From: Archaeoglobus veneficus SNP6
Lineage (GTDB): Archaea; Halobacteriota; Archaeoglobi; Archaeoglobales; Archaeoglobaceae
Direction of reading: 5' to 3'
NCBI RefSeq assembly: GCF_000194625.1
Contig: NC_015320.1
Span: 1,286,612 to 1,350,611 of the forward strand
DNA length: 64,000 nucleotides
Every line of letters begins with the position of its first letter. The first letter of the stretch is position 1. The notes under the pieces are model-generated. The model was not told the DNA's origin and made no database searches. It saw only the letters and a program-made list of their open reading frames with translations. Of the stretch, positions 25,979 through 34,472 are shown one piece after another. Position numbers and translations under genes: made by a program.

Positions 25979-26980
25979 CAGGTTAATCACCTTCCGGATG
26001 GCAGGAGTCAAGTAATCAAAAACAGTGCCTCTTACGTTCAGAATTTCCATGTGTTTAATAATATCGGCGTACTTACCTCCAGCAATTCCGCTGGCCACTA
26101 TTGCCGCCCCCTCCGCCGACTGTTTCGCCACACCAAAGCCCTTTATCCTCTTTACTTCGTAACCAAACTCTCCCGCAAGCTTTTTGAATGCTTTAAAGAA
26201 GTCAACATTCTCAAACATTCTACCGGAAGCTGCTACTATCTCTGTTTTGCTGGTAGAAACTTCTACTGCCCTTACGCCCTTCATGGTAAATTCCGCGAGC
26301 CACTCCATGCGCTCTTTTTGACAACCGGTTAACTCAGAAATACCACCATGGTAAAGCAACGATTTGGAGAAACCTCCGAGCAGGTAGGCAAGCTCTCCAT
26401 CGATGCAGCCGAGGGAAGAGTATGCCGGGAAGCCAGATGTGCCACCAATTCCGTCAACGATTTTTCCTTCTCTAACGGCAACGAACGCGTTAAAGCCGTA
26501 ACCTGCCTCGACGAGCACGAAGTTAAGCTTTTCAACGGGTACTTCAGAAGATAACTCCCAGACTGCAAGAACTGCAGAGCAGAGCTTGTCGTAAGTGCCC
26601 ATGTCTATGCGGTTAACCTTCCTCCAGTGCGGAACAGTTGGCAGATGTATTACGGCAGGAATCGTGTAAACAGGAAGCTTCTCCCGTCTTATCAACTGCA
26701 CGACTTGTCGCAATCCAACAGAAGGAGCATCCTTCGTGAGGGTCATTAAAAGTAAATCCCTGTCGTCGAGCTTCTGAAAAGACTTGACAGGAAGGCCGTA
26801 GCCAGAAAGGCCTGCAGCGACGTCCGGTTTAATTTCTTCCAGAGCTTCAACTATGCAGAAGGGGTTTTTCTTAACTTCTTCCGTTGAGAAGGAGATATTG
26901 CCTATAGTACCTTCATCTCCATCGTCAAGGTAGAAAATATCGTAACTCTTCGTTCCCGCGTCAATTCCTGCTACTATCAA
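25967..26980 (-). CDS. DUF1464 protein, sugar-kinase/butyrate-kinase-like fold
   Basis: 337 residues. The N-terminal VAGIDAGTKSYDIFYLDDGD is the phosphate-binding loop of the ASKHA (actin/sugar kinase/acetate kinase) fold, and EAGYGFNAFVAVREGKIVDG is the second phosphate region. The family is often listed as a predicted butyrate kinase but has no proven activity that I know of. The start is TTG with GGTGAT five bases upstream. It is the last gene of the operon with RNA ligase and the two CBS proteins. Confidence 0.75.
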   Translation of the reverse strand: MIVAGIDAGTKSYDIFYLDDGDEGTIGNISFSTEEVKKNPFCIVEALEEIKPDVAAGLSGYGLPVKSFQKLDDRDLLLMTLTKDAPSVGLRQVVQLIRREKLPVYTIPAVIHLPTVPHWRKVNRIDMGTYDKLCSAVLAVWELSSEVPVEKLNFVLVEAGYGFNAFVAVREGKIVDGIGGTSGFPAYSSLGCIDGELAYLLGGFSKSLLYHGGISELTGCQKERMEWLAEFTMKGVRAVEVSTSKTEIVAASGRMFENVDFFKAFKKLAGEFGYEVKRIKGFGVAKQSAEGAAIVASGIAGGKYADIIKHMEILNVRGTVFDYLTPAIRKVINLITE

Positions 26981-27014
26981 CGCCGATCACCGACCGAATT
27001 AGTTAGCACTTTGG

Positions 27015-28157
27015 TCACCAGAACCCCCCTTTAAGGAGATTCGATATCTTGTCAGTCGTGCTCATCATGTACCTCTCCATGAAAACAATGTAGCTTCCAT
27101 TGTCCTCTGCTGGTTCAGAAAATCGCGCGTCTACTCCCATCCTCCTCAGATGTTCTTTAAATAGTTCGAAAACTTCGAGGTTGTAAAAGCGCAACTTAGA
27201 TTTCTCCGCAACCCTCCCTTTTTCCTTCACATCCCTTATGCTCTCCACCATCGGCCTTAGGATGGATTCGCCAAGCCTTAAACAGCGCTGCCTGAATTCC
27301 TCCTCACTCTCTTTGAACTCGAAACTCTGGAACGCTTCTCTAACAATCCGGGAGATCATGAAATCCCTCGCGTATTCGTTGAAGTATCTGAAGGCATAGC
27401 TCAAATCCGAGCAGTTGGACTGGCTGGTGGTGTACTTCACCGGAGGTCTCTTCATTGATACATCCTTTATAACCACGCCCTCCCTTCCCTGCCTGCCGAG
27501 TTTCTCCACCGCTTCTATAACAGCTTCGTGCGCCCTCTTCACGTCAGCAAACTCGAGTATAGGTGCAAGTCTGAATCCATACTCTTCTGCAACCTTCTCC
27601 TTCTCTCTAACACCAAGAGGTTCGTTGGTTTTCTTCACCCGGATGTCGAAGACGTAGAAGTGTACTCCGCTGCCGTAGATATCCTTGGGCACGAATGGTG
27701 ATTCGTCTCCAACGGCCTCGCAGCACAGCATGAGATGGGGATTGTCGCGGAAGAAGTCCATTTCGAATACAAGCCTTGCTTTCTCAGTAGTATAAGGACA
27801 GATAAAGCCTCTTCTCGTCACGGCATACAGGTTGCTACCCATTTTTACTATCCTGACGTTGTATCCGTTCATCTTCTCTTCTATCGCCACCTCACCTTTG
27901 AAGTGTTTCTTTAAAGTCGGGTAGAGAACCAGCGCCCGTCTTATCTTTGGATAACCCCTTATAACCTCAAGGCTGTTGTTCGTTTTTGCTATAAGCGTGC
28001 CCTCCTCGTAGGCACCAAACTTCTTTTCAAGGTTGTACGCCTCGATAATATCGGCAAAAAAAGGGTGTTTTATTACCGCTTCTCTCAGAATGTTTCTATC
28101 CTCGAGCTTCCGGGCTGCAGGCTCGGAGAGGCCGAGAGCCTGGGCAACAAACTTCAT
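27015..28157 (-). CDS. ATP-dependent RNA ligase, archaeal Rnl3 type
   Basis: 380 residues. The nucleotidyl-transfer motif I is EEKMNGYNVRIV, with the lysine that takes AMP; later motifs are RRGFICPY, FEMDFF-CCEAVGDES and EGVVIKD with the metal-site lysine. The helical C-terminal dimerisation part is typical of the archaeal ligase studied from Pyrococcus and Methanothermobacter, which joins 5-phosphate and 3-hydroxyl RNA ends and makes circles. The biological substrate is unsettled. The start codon overlaps the CBS gene stop (ATGA). Confidence 0.88.
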   Translation of the reverse strand: MKFVAQALGLSEPAARKLEDRNILREAVIKHPFFADIIEAYNLEKKFGAYEEGTLIAKTNNSLEVIRGYPKIRRALVLYPTLKKHFKGEVAIEEKMNGYNVRIVKMGSNLYAVTRRGFICPYTTEKARLVFEMDFFRDNPHLMLCCEAVGDESPFVPKDIYGSGVHFYVFDIRVKKTNEPLGVREKEKVAEEYGFRLAPILEFADVKRAHEAVIEAVEKLGRQGREGVVIKDVSMKRPPVKYTTSQSNCSDLSYAFRYFNEYARDFMISRIVREAFQSFEFKESEEEFRQRCLRLGESILRPMVESIRDVKEKGRVAEKSKLRFYNLEVFELFKEHLRRMGVDARFSEPAEDNGSYIVFMERYMMSTTDKISNLLKGGFW

Positions 28158-29089
28158 TTCCTGACCTTGTAAAGGAACCTGACTATATCCCTCTCAGTTA
28201 TAATGCCCTCAAGCCTGCCGTCGCTGACTATGAGAGCAGCCCCATGATTCACATCAATCATGCGCCTTGCGACTTCCGAGATATTCGCATCGGGAGGAAA
28301 TGCAAGGGGCTCCTTATACTCGAGCACATTTCCATTTGCGAGAATGGAACTAATAGGTTTCTCAAGAATGTCACTCGCGTCTCCTGTAATCAAACTCCTG
28401 AATGCTTCACCGCTGAAAAATCTGACGAGAGTGGAAGATGTTATGAGACCAACAAGCACTCCATCCTTAATGACCGGAAGTCTCCTTATCTTCCTCGAGA
28501 TCATTGTCTTCATCGCATCCTCTATGCTCGTCTCCGGCTTTGCGGTTATAACTCCCCTCGTCATATACTTGGACACTTCTCCGGTTAGATTGCTCTCCGC
28601 AAGGTATGCGAGGTAGTCCCTCTCAGTAACCATACCCACAACCCTATCGTCTCTGTCGATGATTGGGCAGCCCCCAACACCCTTTTTCAGTATAACGTCG
28701 AGACCATCCTCAAGCGATTCTGTGAATTCGATGGAAATGACTTCCCTCTCCATGATCTCCCTGACCTCTTCATTAACTGCAGCGAGGAGGTTGTTACCAT
28801 ATCTGTCCTCAACTATGCGGTGCTTGCTTCCACCACCAAAGAAATTGATTATGTCTGTCGCGGTAATTATACCCTCAAGCCTCTTCGTACCTGGATCTGC
28901 TATGGGCAGACGCCTGAAACTGTAAGTAACCATCGACTTGACCGCAGCCATCACCGTAGAGGTTGGGGGAATCGTAACGACGTTTGTTGTAGCGATATCC
29001 ATAATTGTACCAGGTTTGATACTCTTACGATTCGTTTTTTTAGGTTCCTCTCCCCTCTTACCTCCGGCAAATATCTCCTTTCTTCTCAT
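28154..29089 (-). CDS. Protein with four CBS domains
   Basis: About 311 residues: a short basic N-terminal tail and four CBS motifs in two Bateman pairs. Repeated elements are IMDIATTNVVTIPPTST, FRRLPIADPG, VGMVTERDYLAY, RRLPVIKDGVLVGLIT and LEGIITERDIVRFL. CBS pairs bind adenosine nucleotides or S-adenosylmethionine and act as energy or metabolite sensors. ATG at 29089 is supported by GAGGTG five bases before it. It overlaps the RNA ligase gene by 4 bases, so a nucleotide-sensing partner of the ligase is possible. Confidence 0.88.
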   Translation of the reverse strand: MRRKEIFAGGKRGEEPKKTNRKSIKPGTIMDIATTNVVTIPPTSTVMAAVKSMVTYSFRRLPIADPGTKRLEGIITATDIINFFGGGSKHRIVEDRYGNNLLAAVNEEVREIMEREVISIEFTESLEDGLDVILKKGVGGCPIIDRDDRVVGMVTERDYLAYLAESNLTGEVSKYMTRGVITAKPETSIEDAMKTMISRKIRRLPVIKDGVLVGLITSSTLVRFFSGEAFRSLITGDASDILEKPISSILANGNVLEYKEPLAFPPDANISEVARRMIDVNHGAALIVSDGRLEGIITERDIVRFLYKVRK

Positions 29090-29113
29090 TAACACACCTC
29101 AAAACTTCGGCTA

Positions 29114-29725
29114 TTAGCCAAAGGTCTCCGCACAGTCCTCACACAACTTCAAACCGTCAACTTCTATAAGGTGTTCAGAAAAGCGTCCACAGCGCTCACA
29201 CTTCCCGCCCATTTCTTCAACAAAGTTAAATGAGCCAAAGGAGCGCTCTCTGACAAGACCCATCAGCTCTCCAAGATCGAGACTTACGCCAAGTATATCT
29301 GTATCCGTAACAATTCCGATCAGGTCTCCATCATCTATAACCGGAAGACGCCTGATCCCTCTTTTGAGCATAATGTCAGCAGCTTCCCTTACAGAGGTTG
29401 TAGGCTTGATCGTGATAAGGGGGTAACTCATAATTTCCTTAAGTTTTACCTCGGAAGGCGTTCTGTTTTTAGCTACGACTTTTTCGAGAATATCTTTCTC
29501 AGTTACGATTCCCAGAGGCTTGTGGTCTTCAACCACGACTATGCTCCCTACACCGAACTCAAGCATCCTTTTTGCGGCACTAAAAAGTGTCTCGTCTGGG
29601 TTGCCTGTGCAGACCTCCCTTGTCATTATGTCCTTCGCTGGAATATCTGCCTGCATATCAAACACCAGTTGTAAATCTGCTGAAGGTTTTAAAGCTTTTT
29701 GGCATGTGCTATCAGCCATATTCAT
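29114..29725 (-). CDS. CBS-pair protein with C-terminal zinc ribbon
   Basis: 203 residues: a CBS pair (AKDIMTREVCTGNPDETL, GIVTEKDILEKV, IRRLPVIDDGDLIGIVTDTD) followed by a small zinc ribbon, CERCGRF and then CEDCAETFG, giving two CxxC pairs. This CBS-plus-zinc-ribbon form is common in archaea and of unknown role. It heads the operon with the four-CBS protein, RNA ligase and DUF1464 protein. ATG at 29725 or at 29719 (MADS) could be used. Confidence 0.85.
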   Translation of the reverse strand: MNMADSTCQKALKPSADLQLVFDMQADIPAKDIMTREVCTGNPDETLFSAAKRMLEFGVGSIVVVEDHKPLGIVTEKDILEKVVAKNRTPSEVKLKEIMSYPLITIKPTTSVREAADIMLKRGIRRLPVIDDGDLIGIVTDTDILGVSLDLGELMGLVRERSFGSFNFVEEMGGKCERCGRFSEHLIEVDGLKLCEDCAETFG

Positions 29726-29798
29726 TCAGGGGATTAATAGTTAAAGGAAAAAAGTTTTAAAATCAGAATTCCAATTATTTTTCAACAATATATTCCAT

Positions 29799-30242
29799 CT
29801 AAATAATAGCATTAAACGCCCCGATAGTCGTAAGAGTGACGATAACTCCGGCTACAAGCACCCCAGCAGAAATAAAGACAAGCGCCTTTCCGGGACTGAG
29901 ATTCAGGAGAGTTGCAAGCAATGCTCCTGTCCAAGCCCCCGTGACGGGCATGGGAATTGCAACAAAGAGAGTAAGCCCAAAGTAGCCGTATCTGTCAATC
30001 AAACCCCGCCTTTTAAGGGTTCTCTTCTCAACCCACGAGAGTGCGCGGGCTGTAAACTTCCATTTAAATGCAATTGTTCTGATGTGATGGAGTAGAAGTA
30101 GCAGAATCGGGACTGGTATAAGGTTCCCGGCTACGGCTATAGCGTAGGCTTCGAGCGGTGGATATCCTCTGTACAGTGCCAGAGGTATCGCCCCTCTAAG
30201 CTCCGAGACGGGCATCGCCGCTAAGAAGATAATATCGAGCAT
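29799..30242 (-). CDS. COG2426 small multidrug export-like membrane protein
   Basis: 147 residues with about four membrane helices. Family marks are AAMPVSELRGAIPLAL near the start, with the ExRGAIP motif, and a re-entrant PMPVTGAWTGALLA. It belongs to the putative small multidrug export group, distantly like DedA proteins; the substrate is unproven. The start overlaps the end of the ketopantoate reductase gene by 22 bases. Confidence 0.8.
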   Translation of the reverse strand: MLDIIFLAAMPVSELRGAIPLALYRGYPPLEAYAIAVAGNLIPVPILLLLLHHIRTIAFKWKFTARALSWVEKRTLKRRGLIDRYGYFGLTLFVAIPMPVTGAWTGALLATLLNLSPGKALVFISAGVLVAGVIVTLTTIGAFNAII

Positions 30243-31093
30243 TCCAGCCCCCTCACAAGCCTCAGCATTAATTCGTTGACGGGAGTTTCAACTCCAAGCT
30301 CCTTTGCTTTCCTCACGATTTCTCCTGTTATAGCTTCTATTTCCGTTCTTCTTCCTCTTTCGATGTCCTGAAGCATAGACGATCTGTTTCTGGCAGTTTT
30401 TGTTGCCACCTCCCTAACCAGCTCAACCGCGTTGAGTTTATAGCCCATCGCCTTCATAACTTCCTCACATTCCTTTGCAATCGATTCAGCGACATTCCAC
30501 ACATCCTCAATCTCGACTATCTTTCCATTTTCAACCCTAAGAAGTGCGGTAAGAGGATTAATTGTCGCATTTATAACAGCTTTTTCCCACTTCTTTCTTT
30601 CTATATCTTCCACAACCTCTACATTCATCCCGGCCTTCTTCAGAATTTCGGCAACAACACTTGCTCCTTCTCCCTTCCAGTCGCCGAGATACGTAATTCC
30701 CTCGCCCGCATAGCAAACAACGCCGTAGTCAACGAGGTTTGCTGCATAGCTTGTTACACCTCCAACCACGTTATCCACCTTTTCCGTAAGGATATCCTCA
30801 TTTCCAATTCCGTTCTGGACTGTGCAAACGACTTCAGTTTTTCCCGCAAGCTGTTCTGCAGCGGTTTGGGTGTCGTAGCTCTTCACCGTAACGAAAGTCA
30901 CATCCGCCTTGCATGCATACCGCCTTGCGTCGATGGATATGCTGTCGTCGATCAACCCAGTTATGCGAAGTTCTTTCTGTAAAGCCTCAAGCTGCTTCCC
31001 CCTCGCAACGAAAACAACGTCAAATCCGGCTTTCTGAATGAAGTAGCCAAATAAACATCCAATTGCCCCGGCGCCAAATATCTGAACCTTCAT
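30221..31093 (-). CDS. panE: 2-dehydropantoate 2-reductase
   Basis: About 290 residues. The N-terminal Rossmann motif is VQIFGAGAIGCLFGY for NADP, followed by VTVKSYDT, CTVQNGIGNE, and the catalytic Lys in KKWEKAVINATINPLTAL; a helical C-terminal domain holds the later Glu and Asn residues. It reduces ketopantoate to pantoate for coenzyme A. ATG at 31093 overlaps the previous stop as ATGA, and GGGGAGG stands three bases before it. Confidence 0.88.
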   Translation of the reverse strand: MKVQIFGAGAIGCLFGYFIQKAGFDVVFVARGKQLEALQKELRITGLIDDSISIDARRYACKADVTFVTVKSYDTQTAAEQLAGKTEVVCTVQNGIGNEDILTEKVDNVVGGVTSYAANLVDYGVVCYAGEGITYLGDWKGEGASVVAEILKKAGMNVEVVEDIERKKWEKAVINATINPLTALLRVENGKIVEIEDVWNVAESIAKECEEVMKAMGYKLNAVELVREVATKTARNRSSMLQDIERGRRTEIEAITGEIVRKAKELGVETPVNELMLRLVRGLECSILSS

Positions 31094-31932
31094 TTTCCTC
31101 CCCATATTTCCCTGATCTTTTCCTCAACCTCCGAAGGTGTAAATGGAAGAAGGGGCATAAAAACGGGCATTTTACGTTTTTTAAGCAAATCAATATATTC
31201 CGAGAGCTCGTGAGCCAGTAAGGAACAGAAAATCCCCGGATAATTCATATCAAATGCCCTGGAGAGCTTTTCGCCTGTAGAGCCTTCGATAGGTACAACG
31301 TTTATGCGCCTGTAGCACGCCCATGGACGCAGGAGTTCGGCCTTTTCCTCACTTTCGACGTCTACGTCGCACCCCCTCCTCAGCGCATACCACGCAGCAA
31401 GGGGGTTGCCAACGGCAAGAACTCTCTCCTGCGTCCCCACCGGGAGCCCTCCATACCCCCTGAATATAGCAGTATATACATACGCAACGTCGTCCCTCAC
31501 TTCAATGAATATCTCCACGTCGGGGTTTTCCAGATTGACCTTTGCCCCAGTTGCTTCCTTTATCGCCTTTCCAGCAGTTTTCGCAACATCCATCGATGTG
31601 AAATCGTGAACTCCTGCTCTCCTCGCCCTCACAGCAAAGCTTCTCTCGATGCTGCCTGCCATCGTAACCGCAAGCTCCGCAATCTCGTCGAGTTCAGCCC
31701 TGCATTTCGCAGCAACGCTCGTTGAAACAACACCAAATATCTTTGCCACCCTTCTCGCAAGCTCCTCGCTATCGGAATGGATGTATATTCTCCCCCACTC
31801 TCTCGAAATTTCCCCAGAGAAGCCCTCAACCTTCATAACTCTCTTTATATTGCCAACGAGGATGTCTTCGAACCTCCTCCTCAATTTTCCTTTTAGCCCA
31901 AGTTCACCATACCTTACGATCACTACATCCAC
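31090..31932 (-). CDS. THUMP protein: ThiI N-terminal half with a decayed PP-loop domain
   Basis: 280 residues. Residues 1-165 match ThiI closely: ferredoxin-like start (VIVRYGELGLKGKLRRRFE), THUMP domain (AVRARRAGVHDFTS, KVNLENPDVEIFIEV) and the junction GGLPVGTQERVLAV. After this normal ThiI has SGGxDS, but here the text runs GNPLAAWYALRRGCDVDV, so the ATP loop is deleted while its flanks remain. The remaining 90 residues are a changed catalytic-like domain. The working PP-loop is a separate gene at 146-736. It should bind tRNA but not adenylate it alone. Confidence 0.85.
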   Translation of the reverse strand: MDVVIVRYGELGLKGKLRRRFEDILVGNIKRVMKVEGFSGEISREWGRIYIHSDSEELARRVAKIFGVVSTSVAAKCRAELDEIAELAVTMAGSIERSFAVRARRAGVHDFTSMDVAKTAGKAIKEATGAKVNLENPDVEIFIEVRDDVAYVYTAIFRGYGGLPVGTQERVLAVGNPLAAWYALRRGCDVDVESEEKAELLRPWACYRRINVVPIEGSTGEKLSRAFDMNYPGIFCSLLAHELSEYIDLLKKRKMPVFMPLLPFTPSEVEEKIREIWGGK

Positions 31933-32018
31933 GATAGAAGTCAGGCTGGCAGCTTAATAATACTACTCCTCAACTCCATTGGAAACAAAATTATACCCTT
32001 CAGACCAAGCAGGAAGAG

Positions 32019-33272
32019 ATGGACATCGAAGAAAGAGTCGGCATAGGCTGCTACATTACCTCAACGCCGGGCATGGGCGGAAGGATAAAGGAGAGCCCAG
32101 AGGATTTCTACGTCGAAGAGGTCGCGAAACTCAAGCTCAGCGATGAGGGACATTACGTCATAATCAGAGTTAAGAAGGTTAACTGGGACACTCTCAACTT
32201 CGCGAGGGTTCTGGCAAAAAAGCTCGGAATAAGCCAGAAAAGAGTTGAATACGCCGGAACAAAGGACAAGAGAGCCATAAGCGTCCAGTACTTCAGCATA
32301 AGCAAACTCGGCGAGGAAGATATCGAGAGGTTAAAGAACATCAGAATAAAGGACGCCGAAATCGAAATCGTCGGCAGGTCAAACAGAGGAATTGACCTCG
32401 GCGATCTCCTCGGCAACAAGTTCAGAATAAGGGTTCACGATGCGAGGGATGGCCGCATAGTCGAGTCCACGCTGAAAGAGCTGGATGAAAAAGGGACGCC
32501 AAACTTCTTTGGCCTGCAGCGCTTCGGAACCATCCGCTTTATAACCCATGAGGTCGGAAAGTACATCCTCAAGCGGGAATACGAGAACGCCTTCTGGACG
32601 TACGTCGCAAAGCCCTTCGAAGGAGAAAGAGAGGACATCAGGAAAATAAGGGAGGAACTCTGGAATACCCGCGACGCCAAGCTCGGGCTCAGAGAATTCC
32701 CATCATACCTGAGATACGAGAGAATTCTGCTCCAGGGACTCAGAGAGGGAAAAGACGAGGAGAGGGCGTTACTCGCTCTTCCAAAAAATCTGAAGCTGAT
32801 GTTCGTTCACGCATACCAATCCTACGTTTTCAACCGCCTGCTCACCACCCGCATAGAAGAATTTGGAAACCTTAAAGTCGTGCAGGAGGGAGACTGCGTT
32901 GGCTTTGTATCCTTCGCTGAGAGCTTCCCCGAATTGAAAGATGAATTTAGCTTCGTAAATGCAAACAGAAAGCGGGTGGAGTTTCTGATTTCCCAAAAGA
33001 GAGCATATCTTGCTCTCCCGCTGCCCGGTTACGAAACGAAAATGAAGGGCTGGGTCAAGGAGAAGGTGGAGGAAATCCTCGATGAAGATGGTATACGCCT
33101 GGAAGACTTCAGGCACGAACACAGAGAATTCTCCTCGAAGGGGAGCTACCGCGTTGCGGACATGCCCTTCTCCGATTTCACTTACGAGGACGGGTTGTTC
33201 TCATTCTACCTGCCAAAGGGCTGCTACGCAACGGTTTTGCTGAGAGAGTTTACGAAGACCTACCTTTTATGA
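32019..33272 (+). CDS. truD: tRNA pseudouridine synthase TruD
   Basis: 417 residues. The catalytic Asp stands in YAGTKDKRAISVQY (about residue 83), with the family pieces RIKESPEDFYVEEV, GTPNFFGLQRFG and the late FSSKGSYR. It makes pseudouridine at tRNA position 13. The ATG is about 27 bases after a TATA-like AAATTATACC, so it is probably leaderless. The end overlaps the convergent membrane gene by 23 bases. Confidence 0.95.
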   Translation: MDIEERVGIGCYITSTPGMGGRIKESPEDFYVEEVAKLKLSDEGHYVIIRVKKVNWDTLNFARVLAKKLGISQKRVEYAGTKDKRAISVQYFSISKLGEEDIERLKNIRIKDAEIEIVGRSNRGIDLGDLLGNKFRIRVHDARDGRIVESTLKELDEKGTPNFFGLQRFGTIRFITHEVGKYILKREYENAFWTYVAKPFEGEREDIRKIREELWNTRDAKLGLREFPSYLRYERILLQGLREGKDEERALLALPKNLKLMFVHAYQSYVFNRLLTTRIEEFGNLKVVQEGDCVGFVSFAESFPELKDEFSFVNANRKRVEFLISQKRAYLALPLPGYETKMKGWVKEKVEEILDEDGIRLEDFRHEHREFSSKGSYRVADMPFSDFTYEDGLFSFYLPKGCYATVLLREFTKTYLL

Positions 33273-33990
33273 ACACTGCTCTCCCATTTCTGTAATCTCT
33301 TTTGTAGCCCCCAAGGTACGTAACGAAGTCTCGCAGTATGCATGCTGCCGATGCAGTGATGAAGGACAGCAGAACGTACCTGAATATGTAGAGACCTACG
33401 CTGGTGGGGTTAATCTCCATTACGTGGTATATGAGCCAGGGAATCACTATGAGAAGTAGAAAAATAGGTACCGTGAGGAGAGCTGTTTCGATGGATTGAA
33501 CTATTCCCTCTCTGACACCCATTTGCGGGCCCTTAAGCCCCTGAAAGAAGTAGATCCACATTGCCGAGAGTGTTACGAGAATCAAGACAAGGAGTGTGGA
33601 GACATCCGGATACGAGTACGTGTAGGCCATCAGAAAGCTGGACGGATACGCTGCAACTGCGGCAATTGAATAGGAGTACGCATGCTCGCTTCTCTCGATA
33701 GTCGAAATTATTGCCCCAGTGGCGTTGGCCATAGAGAGAGTGAGGATAAAGGTGAAGTCACCGAGCATTTCAGGATGTGTGAGTAACCTGCCGACTGTCC
33801 AGTAAACGCACGCACCGAAGAAGAAGTAGCCGAAAAACCTTATTCTGGAATTCTTAACGTGATAGGGCAGGGTAGAAAGGATGGCAAATACTGCAACAAG
33901 TATAAGTGGCTCGATGGACGGGTTGAGGTATACGCATAAAGCAAATAAAACGACTGAAAGAACGGTTATAATCATGTCCCCTGCCCGCAT
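33250..33990 (-). CDS. Integral membrane protein of unknown function, about 7 helices
   Basis: About 246 residues, mostly hydrophobic, with roughly seven transmembrane helices and a basic, Arg/Tyr-rich C-terminal end (DFVTYLGGYKRDYRNGR). I recognise no family motif. ATG at 33990 is preferred since a TATA-like ATATATATT stands 27 bases upstream, giving a leaderless message; a later ATG at 33975 follows GGGG. No neighbour gives a functional clue. Confidence 0.6.
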   Translation of the reverse strand: MRAGDMIITVLSVVLFALCVYLNPSIEPLILVAVFAILSTLPYHVKNSRIRFFGYFFFGACVYWTVGRLLTHPEMLGDFTFILTLSMANATGAIISTIERSEHAYSYSIAAVAAYPSSFLMAYTYSYPDVSTLLVLILVTLSAMWIYFFQGLKGPQMGVREGIVQSIETALLTVPIFLLLIVIPWLIYHVMEINPTSVGLYIFRYVLLSFITASAACILRDFVTYLGGYKRDYRNGRAVFIKGRSS

Positions 33991-34044
33991 GCACAATCTT
34001 CGAAAAACAAGAATATATATTTAACTATTAACCTATATCGAAAA

Positions 34045-34143
34045 CTATATCGAAAATGAGAAATAGCACAGGAGTGCACTCACTACAGCGATGATGAATG
34101 GACCCCTCTGAGCAGTGATGAGGGTATTGAGTTCTGAGCGTTC
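34045..34143 (-). other. In-frame hydrophobic stretch after the thiamine-binding protein stop codon
   Basis: Directly after the TGA of the gene at 34144, the same frame stays open for 32 codons and encodes a possible membrane helix (GPFIIAVVSALLCYFSFSI) before TAG. There is no usual start codon before the hydrophobic part. It could be a remnant, a readthrough extension or chance. A direct repeat CTATATCGAAAA x2 covers its end. Confidence 0.2.
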
Positions 34144-34440
34144 TCAACTTCTTAATTTCTCTTCGACCGCCTTCACCTTGTGCTCCATGTCCGTAGCTTT
34201 CTTTCTCCAGTCTGCCTTCACTACGACGTAGATTCTCGGAGCACCCATCTCTTCCAGCCGGCATCTTATCTCATCCAGCAGCTCTCCAAGCTCCGAAAAG
34301 CTGTCCACTTCGAGCACGGTGCCCATGGGGTTTAGCTGATACTTCACCCCCTTTTCCCTGATAACCTTCAGTGCTTCACTGACATAGCTGCTCAGGGATT
34401 CACCAACACCGATGGGCACAACTGAGATCTCAACAATCAT
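34144..34440 (-). CDS. MTH1187-family thiamine-binding-type protein (COG0011)
   Basis: 98 residues with the ferredoxin-like fold of the MTH1187/YkoF family: VEISVVPIGVGESLSSYV at the start, the YQLNPMGTVLEV strand and the IYVVVKADWR end. Members of the family have been linked to thiamine or hydroxymethylpyrimidine binding; the archaeal ones are mostly uncharacterised. It lies 32 bases after ftsZ on the same strand and may be at the end of that transcript. Confidence 0.8.
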   Translation of the reverse strand: MIVEISVVPIGVGESLSSYVSEALKVIREKGVKYQLNPMGTVLEVDSFSELGELLDEIRCRLEEMGAPRIYVVVKADWRKKATDMEHKVKAVEEKLRS

Positions 34441-34472
34441 GCGATAAAAATGGAAGTAAAAAAAGAAAAAGT

